From Trissonchulus latispiculum (lineage: Eukaryota; Nematoda; Enoplea; Enoplida; Ironidae): a stretch of 64,000 nt of DNA. A program made the translations under genes and the position numbers. The stretch spans positions 123,529 through 187,528 of the forward strand of contig JASAND010021340.1 of the NCBI GenBank assembly GCA_030248195.1, read 5' to 3'. The notes beneath the pieces were generated by a model. It was not told where the DNA came from and made no database searches. It saw only the letters and a program-made list of their open reading frames with translations. This document shows, piece after piece, positions 44,926 to 57,700 of the stretch (the first letter of the stretch is position 1; every line of letters starts with the position of its first letter).

Positions 44926-46230
44926 ATCATGAAGGTTGAAAAGCAGGGAACCATCGATATCAAGTTTGCTGCCGGTGCCGGTGAAAAGATGAAGGTCAGC
45001 AAAACGTCTTTAAAAAGTGGGAAGGAGTCGAAACCATCGGAAAAACAGATCGGGAAGTCAGAAAAGGAAGCAAAAGCCCTGTCGAAAAAAGAAGGCAAAG
45101 GTGTGAAAACTGGGAAACGAGGCAAAAAGTCAAAAGCAGCGAAGACCAAAAAATCTGCTAAATCTGCCAAAGAGAAACCTGCGAAGGAGACTAAATCAAC
45201 AAAAGAGGAACCGAAGGAAACAAAAACGGAAGACAAACCACCAGAACCGAAAGAAGCAAAAACGGAAGAAAAACCACCAGAACCGAAGGAAGTCAAGGAA
45301 GCCAAAGAACCTGCGAAAGAAATTGCGGGTGAGAAACTTCCTTCGAAAGAAGAAGTACAAAAAGGAGCACCTGCAGACCATGGCACCACAACAGCCAAGA
45401 TTCAGAGCGAAATGATGAACGTGCAGACTGCGGCCATTGCTCCGCCGGATGCTGAAGAAATAAAGAAGGCAGACAGCGACAAATCCTTACCCAAATCGGG
45501 AACGACAGAACCACTGCTACAGATCTGTCCAAAAACGGCCAAACTCGAACCTGGCCCAGACGAAGTACCAAAACCTGCCGAAGCCGAACCTAAAAAAGAA
45601 GCGGAAGAGCCAAAAGTCGAGAAAACAACCGAGCCGACGCAGCCAGAAAAGAAGGAGGAAACAAAAGCACCGGAATCAAAGGAAGACAAAGCCAAATCAC
45701 CGGAGCCAGGGAAAGATAAACCGAAAGAAACTGAACCCGAAAAGGACAAACCGAAGGAAGCTGAACCAGAGAAGGACAAACCGAAGGAAGCTGAACCCGC
45801 GAAGGACAAAGCGAAGGAAGGAGAGCCTGAAAAAACCAAGTCAAAAGAACCTGAGCCAGAAAAGGAAAAGAGCAAACTGGCTGATTCTGAAATAGAAAAA
45901 TCGAAGGGAGCTGAACTGGAATCAAAGCCAGCAAAAACGTCAGAACCAGAAAAGGACAAACCTAAGGAACCTGCGCCGGATAAAGAGAAATCGAAGGCAG
46001 CTGAGCCGGGAAAGAAAACGACGAAAACCCCAGATGCTAAAAAGAAAAAGTCACTGGGCGGGAAAGAAAAGGATACGAAAAGTAAAGCAAAAGAGAAAGG
46101 AGCGGAAGGCAAACCCCCCAAAGAAAAGGCACCAAAAAAGACACCGTCGAAGAAAAAGGCTGCAAAGGAAAAATCAAAAAAGAGTCCGAAATCGATTAAG
46201 AAATCGAAAGGAGGAAAGAAAACAAAAAAG
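44926..46230 (+). CDS. Lysine/glutamate/proline-rich disordered protein, main exon
   Basis: The first ATG is 44929, just behind an acceptor-like ttttcag (ends 44925), and the frame stays open to a donor-like gtatac at 46231, giving 434 residues. Without splicing it would end after 454. The head (IDIKFAAGAGEKMKVSK) is the only non-repetitive part. Residues about 257-364 are a degenerate 10-residue repeat of the type EPEKDKPKEA. The last 80 residues are a lysine block resembling histone H1 tails (KKTPSKKKAAKEKSKKSPK). The composition predicts a highly charged disordered protein, as in neurofilament-H-like, H1-like or scaffold proteins. I do not recognise the gene. A possible continuation is 46971-47010 (donor gtatgt) then a stop just after the acceptor at 47098, with AATAAA-type signals near 47200. 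This is weak. Confidence 0.62.
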
Positions 46231-48550
46231 GTATACAAATTCAAAAGATTATGCGTACAAATCAAATTAGTATCATCAACAGTATACACATAATAACTAA
46301 AAGTCTGACGCTGAAGTCCGCCGTTTGACGAAAAGTAAAAATTGGACGAATTGAATAGCTTGCTGCTTACGACTGGACAAAAAGAAGATAAGTTATATAT
46401 ATACTATACATAAGCCCATGGCTTCTTGTGCTGCAAACAATTTTGAGGTAACTTGTTGCCGCCATTTTAATTGGCAAAAATTGAGAAAAATCGCTGATTT
46501 TGGTAATTTTTAGTGAAAATCGCCAAAATGAAAAATTATAACAAACTAAAGCAAACGATTGATTTCTCTTCATTCCACAATCGGTACGTATTAGAAGGCT
46601 GTTTGACGCACTCAAAAACTTAGAAGCAGTCAAAGTTGGTGGATAAACTCGGAATGTCCGCAAAAATGGTTTTAAGCTATCGGGTGGCTACAGGGACTTC
46701 AATTTATCACATATTTTAAAATATTTTTCCTAGCTGTGGGCACGGAGTTGTCAAAATACATTCGGTGCTCAGCGATGAAAACTCCATGCCTAGGCTGCTT
46801 CCACAAAAATTTCCAAAAATTCCGCAAAGAATGTCCCATGAATATGATCCTTGGCCAAGAAAGGGTTAATAGAAACTGATCTTCTGACTCCATTGTCAGA
46901 CTTAACATACAAAAACACAAGAGTCTAACTTTCAGTTCTCCCAAGTTCGCTAAGTTAGCCTTCATTTCAGTTCAGAATGAACAATAAATGCCTGCCGCCC
47001 CTGCATCTGGTATGTTTTAAGGTAGCAACACAAGAAACTTTTCTTCCACTCGCGCGTATTATTACTTTTGGTATTAATACGAACGTTCTTTTGTTTCAGG
47101 GTTAAATTAACGGCTAGTATTTCCTTCATGAACGCTGATAATGAAGATCCATGAAGATCAATATATCAAAACGAAAATTGTACTGTAGTTGTTGAGGACA
47201 ATAAAAATAAATGTTCACCATTCAACAAGCCACTTTCAGAAACCATGCTAAGCATGCTTTACAAGATAGAGAAAATGTCTCAGCAACAGAAAACTACATA
47301 TATATATCCTCCACACGCAGCGTTAAATATTTTACAAGAATCACGAAGCAGTATTTCCAGCATTGCTGGCAGAGCACACCAACACAACCAGGAGAGGAGA
47401 ATACGGAAGAGTAAGGAATCCCTATACAAAGCACGATGTACACAGGGCGCATATAGATCAGATAATGAGCAGTGCAGCATGCGTATAACGTTGAGCACGT
47501 AAACGGTGGACGAGTATGAAAAGAAGCTAAAGAGTCTGCATTATAAGCTTGGCACATTCTCCTCACGCTGACGGTTGACCTCTGTCGCCGTCTCCTCGCT
47601 AATTGAGTCCTAGAGAAACAAAGAAACAACTTGGCCAGCTATCCGTGTCCGTGTGTTCCAAGAAACAAATTCACTTTACTCATTCACTTTAACCACCGCT
47701 TGTTTTACAGGTTTTACACATACGCAAAGGCCAAATTAGCGCATCCTATTCCTGTTTTGATTAGGTGCCAATTTAGGGAAGAGGGTTAGGGTTTGCGTGC
47801 AGAGAATGTGATAAGTCAACCTAAAATTCAGCAAAAGTCCAAAAGGCAAACCGTGACACTTTGCCGAAAACTTCTCAATCTGGTCAGCAATCCCAAAATT
47901 ATTCCCGGAAGGATAGGAATGCTTGGAGTGGTTTAGTAGTTGTGAACGTACACTGGTTTTAAAAAATTTATATTACTCTTAAGCCCTTTTTGTCTATTGA
48001 ATTTCTTTTTAGACAGATTAGCCATTATTTGCCAAAAAATCTACAGCATTTGAATTCCTTTTTAGACAGATTAGCCATTATTTGCCAAAAAATCTCCAGC
48101 GAAAGATGCAAACACTGTAAAAAACAAACACTAATGCTAGCAAGCGTACACAGTGAGGTAGTTTAGTCCAGGGGTCCAGGGGAGGTCCCAGCAGCAGCTT
48201 CTCAAAAATCAATAATTCCCGGATACGCATTGTACAAATTGCAGTAACGGCCCGACTCTGCAAAAGCTCTCGGATCGAGTTCGATTCGGTCCTCAACATT
48301 TACTTCTCGGGCCTGCCCCATCCCGAGCACAACCCTAGATGTACCGCATTGTATGATTCTTGCCATTTCTCTTCGTGTATTATATGTTGCTCTCTTGGTT
48401 AACTAAATTGTAGACAGGCTGCAGACTTGGAGGCCGAATTCTAAACATATTCAAGCAGTTTTCTGCATGTTCAGGTTAGCCAAAGTTAAGGAATTAAATT
48501 GACCTAAATTGTACCAAGTAATCATAAACTTGGAAACAAAAGCTTGTTAA
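46231..48550. other. Region between the lysine-rich exon and the PHKB 3' end
   Basis: It holds the tentative terminal exons of the lysine-rich gene (46971-47010; about 47099-47220) and no other recognised coding sequence. 47999-48047 and 48052-48099 are a tandem duplication of about 50 bp (ctttttagacagattagcca). 47560-47580 and 47785-47815 resemble ends of the 48.9/57.7-kb palindrome family. Confidence 0.4.
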
Positions 48551-48556
48551 TGTGAA

Positions 48557-48562
48557 TTTATT
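48557..48562 (-). promoter_or_regulatory. Polyadenylation signal of the PHKB gene
   Basis: AATAAA on the minus strand, about 205 bp after the PHKB stop codon. Confidence 0.5.
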
Positions 48563-48766
48563 ATCGGAAATTGCTCGTCGTAGAAGCACACATCTATAAA
48601 GCTAATCGTAATTTAAACACTGGAAAACCTAGAAGTACTAGCGAACACTACACAGATACTCAATTTTCTTTACTTGCAGTGTAAAATTTATAAACGATAA
48701 ACAACTGCATACAGCAACTACTTATCACAGCACACAAACACAAACCATCACAAATTAAAGGATAAT

Positions 48767-51700
48767 TTATTGCAAGACACACTGATAGTCCTGTTGGTCA
48801 GGCAAATGCACTGATTCTTCAGTCTTCAGTAAGTCATGAACCACTGCCTAAAATATGAAGAGTCATTAACTTACGTATCACCAGAACCAAGAGTACATTA
48901 AGAGTGTGACAAGCGTGAAGCTCTTAGTTATTAGGCCTGTGGACATGTTCTGCACGATAACGACTGACCCCCCCCCACAAATTAGACCCATCACTTCAAA
49001 GAAATTCGCACGCTATGCCTACGTTCTAAAGCTCGAAAACACAACTACTCAGTTGGTTCAATGTGCGTCTGTTGCGAGCTTCAGCACACAAGCATAGCGT
49101 GCGAATTTCTTTGAAGTGATGGGTCTAATTTGTGGGGGGGGGGGTTAGCCGTTATCGTGCATATCATGTCCCCAAGCCTAATAACTAAGAGCTTGACGCT
49201 TGTCACACTCTTAGTTATAAGAAAGTGACTGGGCCGTGTCAGGAGCCCAGAGCCCGCAACCAGGCCCGGCCCAAGCCCGGTCTAGCTCCTTGACCCGGCT
49301 TTAAATCCCCAGGCCCGATGACTGACCTGGACTCCCAAGCGCGGGCCCGCTGCTAAGCGGCTCAAAGCCCGGGCCGCAGCAAATCCCAGCCCCACAAACT
49401 GAGCCCATCAGGCACGATGAACCATGTTGGCGCGGTGAGCCCGGCCTCTAAAACCGGGCCTGGTAGCGGGCCCGGCTTTCAGCCAAAGCCGGGCCCAACA
49501 CAAAATTTTTCGGGGCCTAAATCAGGCCGGCCCGGCCTGCTACACGGCCCCGGAATAACCCTACCATAAGTGGCATTCAATGGCTATACTTGGTTTCTCT
49601 GAAGGACGTTTATGGGAGGGGTGTACTGCTCAATATGGCCAAAATATCCTTGAAAAAGGCAAAGAAAATAATTACATTTACTATTAAAATAAAAAAGATC
49701 AAGAAATAAGTGCACTTACCTTAGCCAAATAGGCACTTGAACCCGATTTAGAACGAGGTGGCAGCTTATAGAAAGGCAACAAGTCGTCCTTCTTTTCAAG
49801 ATGGGTATCTCTTGCATACATTTCAAATGCATTTTTGATGAGCTATAAATATTCCATAATTGATATATTATATACAGTAAAATATGCACTAAATGCTAAT
49901 GAAATGTTTCAAATGCTAAATAGTAGGCATATGCATAAGCTCTACTTACCTGCTCCACATGAAGGCTAGACGGAAACTGCAATTCCGGATTTCGCTGAAG
50001 AATCGTTGCAATTACCATGAAAAGCTGCAAAGAAAACAGCACCATGAGCCTAAGCTGTACGCAACCATCAAACAATAGAAAACAGATATAAACAAAAACT
50101 GTGAAAAACTAAATTAAAAACTACATACACGACGTCTAATGTGATGTCTTAAATATCCCAGTCTTGTAAAACTTACTATTAAAAGCTGTACATCAAGAAA
50201 ATTAGGTAAACGCGGGCTAGCAGGCGGAACGTAGAGACAGAGTTTATATGTAGGTGTAAATCGGTTATATGTATTATGATCATCCCATATTGAACTATTA
50301 ATTATGATTATAATAATAATAATACTTATTATAATTTTACCTGAAATACTTAGAGGAGTTTTTAAGTCAAATCAAAGCGAAAAAGATGAAAAGAAACGGA
50401 AACAAAAGAATTGTTGTTAGTGTAATACTGTAACCTGTTTTAAGGGAGGGAAGATACTTTATGTTTGTTTGGGTGATTTTACCATAAGGAACGAAAAGAT
50501 CGACGATCAGAAGATTTTACCAGGCGGATCCTCGAGGGATACAAGCACTAATCACAAAGAAATAATGAAAAACGCCAGCCGCAAAGCCTTTATCCGAAAC
50601 AGGAGAAAAAGGCTTCGCCTTAGTGACTGCAGAGTGCAGACAGGCATTTTCTATTATTTCTTTAAGAAAATTTTATTACTTGTAAGTTCTAACCTCAACG
50701 ACAATTTGCCGATATTCAGGGATCTGTATTCGGCTGAGCATATGTTCCACAAGCAAAGAAAAGTTCAACTCATACTCGGTCATTTCGGACAAGGTTGGCT
50801 GCTGAAACAAGATATTTAGTTGAAACACCCAACACTTCTCGCAACAGTAGCATGAAAATGAACCGACAGGGCAAAATTTGCATTGAGCCTTCAACATTGA
50901 AAAAGTTTTACAGTTTAAAAATTGTCTTCATTCGCAGCGAAATCACGTTATTAGGAGGCCAAAAATCATTTTTGCTAGATCAGATCTTGCATTCGAAATA
51001 TTATATGACACTGAGCTCAAAACGACTCACCGTTATCGCTTGGATGTTTAGGAAAACTCTCCTAACACTATAAATTTCAAAATAATTTCAAATTTTTGGA
51101 TCAGCAGACTGGTATTGCCCTGAAATTGTTTCTTTCTTCGATAGTGATACATAGATTAGTATTATCGACATGATAACAAAGCTGAGTGAGCGCTAGTACC
51201 AAATTAAAACTGGCTCATCCCCTGCTCTACAGAACTATGAACGCTTTGTGTAATTTTAAACACATAAACCAACTATACTCTTTAAAATTCAAAAAACAAA
51301 GTTTAACTTTTTCAATGCCTTACATTTATCAAGTGAAGCGTCTGTTTAAAGCAAATTAGATAGACTAAAACTAATGAACAACGTTTAATACGACAGCAGG
51401 CTAAAATGTTTGAATAATAATATCCATCGCTAAATTATTCGTATAAGTTAAGGTGGTGATTCCTTTCGGGCACATATTTTTGGTTGACGGAGTAAATCAG
51501 GATGAAATTTGAGGAAACTTTCTAAAATAAGTTCGTTTAGCGTTCTAACACCCTCCGCGCAATCCTGCTGTAAAAATTTGAGATTTCCGTTTAGGGCGGT
51601 CTTTGTCAATTTCTGAAGACAGCAGCTACGTTGAACTCTACAATTTTGCTTTTGGAAGGAACTTTCTAGCTTTTCGCTATTGTGACATAGCCAATTTTCT

Positions 51701-54700
51701 TATTTAGCGTAGAACACTTGTCCTTTCTACAGAATCTATTATTTCTTGAGATATGCAAACAGTAAAATCAAACTTAAGGTGCATTCATAGTCGCGAACGC
51801 AGAGAGACGCGCGTCATAATTTTTATGGGACGTTTTTTAATTGCTCCAATGGCTACCTTCTAACCAAAGTGCTCGCTTGCTAAAGTTGGAAAAAGTAGGT
51901 AAACTCCAGGCTGCGCACACATTTCAGCTTATTTCTCAAAACGAAGAGCGATTTAATAATAAAGAAAAAACGACCACTGCTAATTATTTGATAGATGTAT
52001 CGAACGAAATAACCGGTGTTTCGCGAATAAATTTACTTAAATCTGCACACAATCTGGAAAATGATACTTCTTCTAAAATGTAACAAAGTTTTATATTAAT
52101 AGGTAAACTCTCCAGTATTTGATACATTAGACGGGTGGATAAGCACCGCCAGGATCAACCAGGAAATAGGTCTGAGCATAAACATAGCAATATTAATAAC
52201 AAAGAAGAATTCATTAATATTTTATAAATAGTACGTACAGTTATGGTCCACCCGACCCTACCCACTGTACAGTTATACTTAAAATGTACTGTAAAATTAG
52301 GGCCCATAGGAAAGAATAAAGTAAAATATTTCCATTTAATTTCTGGGTAGGACTTAGCTGGGGTAGGGTGCTCAACCTTACAATAAAGGAAAAAGGGGGG
52401 TATATTAGCCTTCCATGCCCCACGTGTCCCCACCCACGTCCGGCGGTCGCTTGTCTAGACAAACGAGGGGTACGCCGGTAGCTAAGTAGGCCAGACCAGT
52501 GCTACGATAACTGCTGAAAAGTTGAATTGCAGTAGGTTGAACGAAAAATCTAAAAGAATAAAGAATAAAGCATAAAATTAAATATAAACAGAAAAAATAA
52601 ACAAGCACGGAACTACAACCAATAAGTAATAGCTTTAAGTTAAGTTAATCAACCAAAGTAAGATGAAATGTAGGTGTCAGTAATAGGTATTCTATCCTCA
52701 TTCTTACGCAAGAACTTTCCTAGATAGAATTTAAGTTTTCGCTTAGAGTATCCTTTAGAAAGCAATTGTACATTTTAAGGTTTGATACCCTGGTTCTAAA
52801 GTCTTCAATATATGTGAAACGTTCATGGTATCTATTAAGTTCATTAAGATACACGTTATAGCAGCAACTCTCTGAAATATTTCCTGTCAAATCCGGTAGG
52901 CATACTACCTTAAATGTGTTGAAATTTTTTAGAAAAGCAACATTAATTTGCACTAAAAAGAAAAAATGTCAAGCTGCATTTTGATATAAAATGGCAAATG
53001 GCTTCTTAACTCCAAGCAATGAACGTGTAATAATGTTCAAAGTTGATGTGACCAAAGGTAATTACCACCTTAAACGAGAAGAAAGTTCAGAATAGTTGCG
53101 GAGTTTTAAGGGAAAAACTAAAACGCAAGCAAGACCCGCAACTTTGAAGCTACCGTATTCCGATTAGTTAAAAAGATGAATACCATACTTTGCAGACAGT
53201 ACAGATTTTGCAGATTTGCAGACAACACAGATTTGAAAACAGGAAGTTCGGTTTGTCAAAAAATAGTGGCAACCTAACTAAAAGTATATATAAGCTCTAG
53301 TAAAGTAATCCATCCGCACAGTACAGCAGTGATTGAGAACTTCATTACAGTGTTAGTCTTTCATTCAAGGCACAAACACTAATTTTGCAGACAGGGGCCC
53401 GTTGCATAAAAGTTATTACTAATAAATTATTAGTGATTGGTTGATTACTGTAGCAGTTTGACTGAAAATAACTAAAGTTGTGGAAGAGCCGGAGGGATAT
53501 TCAATATGCCGTTTTGCAGCTTTTGAGATGCTCTATCGAACTATATATTCAAAACTGGGGTATAATTACAATGTGGACTGAGCGAACGGAATAAACTTAA
53601 AAAATCGCGTTTTCTTTGATATCTGTGATCAAAACTATTCAATAGAACAATTTTATTGAAAGTCTTGGTTATTTTTGAATTAGCTACTTCATTATCTAAA
53701 AAGTAATACCGAAAACACCAAAATTTGTTGGCTCAATTAAAAGGTTGCCCATTAGTATTGCTGCACTAATCAACTAATCACTAATAATTTATTAGTAATA
53801 ACTTTTATGCAACGGGCCCCAGAACACGTTTGTAAAGTTGAATAAATAATAGATTAGCTATAGGAGCTACGATCGGTCAAGAAAGGACAGAGCGCATCCA
53901 GGGAGACAGAGGACCCTTCCTTTTCTGGAAAAAACTATAATCTTTAAGTTTTAAGCCTAGCTGTAGCGTCAGCGTGAATAGAAATGCAAATTTTATATAC
54001 CAAAATTGTGCCTAATTTTCGCTATAAACAATAATTTTCAAGAATAAAACATAATAGGTCTCAACTGCATAAAGTAAAAATAAAAGAGCTCCGCATTAAT
54101 TTCCAATGCGTGGTGGAACCGCCTCCAGCCATTGAGGTTTAGTAAAATCTTACTCCCATTTTTTCAAAAAGCCTGGAGATGAAATGAGAAGCAAATTTTC
54201 ATAGGTATGCACGACAACAAAAACCTGTTAAAGCTAAGCGTAAACTAAATACCCCTACTACAACAGTAAAGTTGAGCATGCTACACCAGCTAAACTAAAC
54301 AACAGGACAACGGACAGAGTTGTGTACGTACAATATATGGACATAAAACATACACTACCGTCAGCCAGGAATCACTGGCAGATTGGGATTGCGTAGCCTT
54401 CAAAGAACACAAAGTCAATTGCACGGGGGGTATGGGGATGCAAATGTCACAAAAAATTACATCACAGGACAGGATGGTCTATTAATTTTAATTCACATTC
54501 AGTACAGTAGAAAACACTGATAGCATTTTTCGATACAAAGATAAGCAGCTAAAGCATTCGGACAATTTAAAGCAAAAATCGAACACGGATACTAAACTAC
54601 ACTCAGAGCAGAGCAACCCAAACTAATACCTGCGGCAATGTCTTGGAGGCAATCAATATGCCTCCAGGTGTTCGTTCCAGAATTTTCCAAACTTTCTCAT

Positions 54701-57700
54701 AGAAATCATCAGGGACCCGATTTAAAGAGCCATCGATCTGCCTCTGCTGATATGAAGTGCTGAAAGCAGAAGTCAAGACACAAAAAGTGCAATCCCCAGT
54801 TACGATTGCTTATTCATTCCCACCATGCACCATATCTCACATTATTCCCGCCCATCTTCGGTACCCAAACCATGTTAGAAATCATAATCACTGCCCTAAT
54901 TTAATTACAACAGTAGGGAAGGGATGTCCCTCTTCAAAATGGCTACAGGCCTCCCATAAATTACTATTCCTCCCCCTGCAAACTGAAAAATAGCCAAGGC
55001 CCTAACCCTATAACACTATCAATTTTCCCAACAGTATCCAATTTCGAACTACATACATAAATACAACTACCCATGGGGCCATGGCCTTATCCAGGGGAGG
55101 GGTTATGGGAGTTGAAACCCCCTCCTTTACGACTGTCCAAATTAAGCTTTTATCAATATTTCATTCAAAAAGTATAAAAGTTTAAAAATGTATTGTCAAA
55201 CCCCCACCTTTTCAAAATCCTGTATGCGCTCCTTATACCATCCGTAGACTGCAGTGCTCTGCACTGCACTGTTATTTGCGCCTACACACAGTCTAGTCTG
55301 CCAAACTGCAATCCCGACCAGTTTTTAAAAATATAAAAATCCTAAAATCGTACAGCTCTCTCCAATGTTTCTTCCTGAGCAGTTCAAACAGGACTATTTT
55401 CACTTCCATTGGGGACAAATCATAGATCGAACATTGATTACCCGGTCGATAGCTTATAAATAAGCTTAGTGCATGTATTAGCCACCTGAAACACAAATTT
55501 GCATAAATAATGAAGACAAGGCATAATGAACGAACACAAACGCCTTTGGGAAGCTGAAGAACCAGCCCCCTCACGTAAAGGACTTAATAATTCTTTATAC
55601 ATGAATGCCCTGTGCTCACTTTAAAAAAAGCGGAACTCGCAAACAACTCATTGACTAGGTAACAAAACAGAAAATCTGAATACTGACAGCTTATGCTAAT
55701 TATTTACCCAATTCTGATTTTGAGCATTCCATGAAACAAGTCTGACTCGGCGGCCATAAACTGGCCTAAGGCAATGATCAGTTCCTGTTCCAGTACAGCG
55801 GCCGGTACGTCATAGGGAAGACAGGTTCGAAACAGTGCATCGGCAATCTCGCCAGGAGTCAAAGGACCATCAATGACATACTCTTCATGGCCGAACACAC
55901 CCACTGTCAACTAAAATTCAAGTCAATGCTAAGTCCTAAAAATAAAACCAATCCAAGCAACCAGTGTATACGTCGATTTAGGTAACCTCTCTTAAAAATG
56001 CTTAAGCTTAGCTGCTTGATTTTGTAGCACAATCTCAAAATGCCCACTGCCTGCATTCACAGTGTCACACAAAGTTTAGCCAACTGCTTTTTTATCACCC
56101 TAGTTATAGTTATTTTACAAAATTAACCAGCGTTTTTGGTTATGACGTAATCATGGTTTCCAAACTGCGTCTTAACAAAAAATAGAAAAGGAAGCGGCCG
56201 GTTGATACCTGTTTGCCTCGCACAAGGATACTGGTAATGCTAGGTGCCAAGCTGTCTACCGTTTTCCGAAGCAAAGCGGCACAAATACGAGTTGTTAGCC
56301 TAGATAAGAATAAAGACTACACACTTAGCTACATTCGTGTAAATAAATACACACAAACGAAGCAACATAGGTCTTTCGACGATTAAAGGCCTCTAGTCAA
56401 AATCACAGTCTTGTAAACATAATTGAAGTAACCGCAGACAGATTGTGACGACGTGCTTTACCTACGACATTCTAAACCCAGCCTCTCGTTTCAGATTTGA
56501 CGACATTCTAAACCCAGCCTCTCGTTTCAGATTTGATAAACGGAATTGCAAAAATAAAATCCAGCACGGAATTGCAAAAATAAAATCCAGCACCGCGCTG
56601 CGAAAGAACTCCTAAGTCTAGGAGCGCTCCTAAGTTCAGCTTACAGTCCCGGCTGAAGTAATCATTTTCGCGAGCAATTCTCAAATTGCTCGCGAGCATT
56701 AGCAAAAATGCTCGCAAATTTCCAGGAGCAGCCAGTTTTTGAGTTCATTTTCATAAATTTTGTGAACATTTTGTCCAAAACATTTCGTCTGATCTATGGC
56801 ACATTATTTTTTCTGTCAACCAGTGAAAACAGCAGACTACAGTTGTATTGAATACACGTTTATATTGTGACAAAGCATCTCCGGTAAATACTACCAAACC
56901 AACCAGGCGCGTAGCCGGGGGGGGGGGGTGGGGAGAATGGGAGAATTCCCCTCGAAATTTTCCCCAGGATTTTTTTCCTGCCATGTGCAAAAGCAAAGAG
57001 CCCATCTTCAAAATTAAAAAATTTTCTTTTACCATCTTTTGCATCATTTGAGTGGAGGAGAATGTAGAATATTTAATTTCAAAGAATGCTGTGCAAAAAT
57101 TCCACAAAGGTCACGAGAAAGAAAGGTTTCCGAGATTCAAGGGGGCTCTGCCCCCAGATCCCCCGAAAAAGTTTTGCATTGTCCCCCACGAAAATACGCT
57201 GGTTACGCTAGTGCTACCAACGATGTCCAATAGAAATTACATGATGTAACCTGTAGTTTCAAGAAAACCTGTTGTATCATCTACAAAGTGATTCCTGTAG
57301 TTTCGGAAGTAACTATTTTAAGAGTGTAACTGAATGCAAAATAAACAAAACATATCTATGTCAAAAAATCATCATACCAACTTTTCCCAGCAGCAGCATC
57401 AGCGCAAACTTCCTGAAGCCTTTTGCGAACAGTCACTGAAAACATCAAAAATAACTAACAGTAAAAGTCACAAAGGCGGACTTAGATGTCACCTCCGTGG
57501 GAAATTGGAAATGGCCACGACTGATGTTAACTCTCTAACTCGCCAACTAAACTTCACCCAGCTGTGCTTGAGGTAGGGAAAACTGCTAGCGTGCTTGCCG
57601 TTAATGAATGTTAAAGTCGCAATACTATGGTGTCTGCTCCAGCTTTCCAAATTCCAATGACAACAGTCAGGCAAGGTGGCGAGCAACAGTCGATTGATGG

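Noticed and set aside
40851..46230. Direct splice of the MGLGSSKPEE exon to the lysine-rich exon
   Set aside because: The phase-1 donor joined to the acceptor at 44926 gives a stop codon within five residues.
45402..46289. 295-residue minus-strand frame rich in Ser/Phe
   Set aside because: It is the antisense shadow of the lysine-rich exon; its composition is just the complement of Lys/Glu codons.
51841..52083. 80-residue plus-strand frame considered as an exon
   Set aside because: It lies inside a PHKB intron on the opposite strand, within a possible TTAA element, with no recognisable family.
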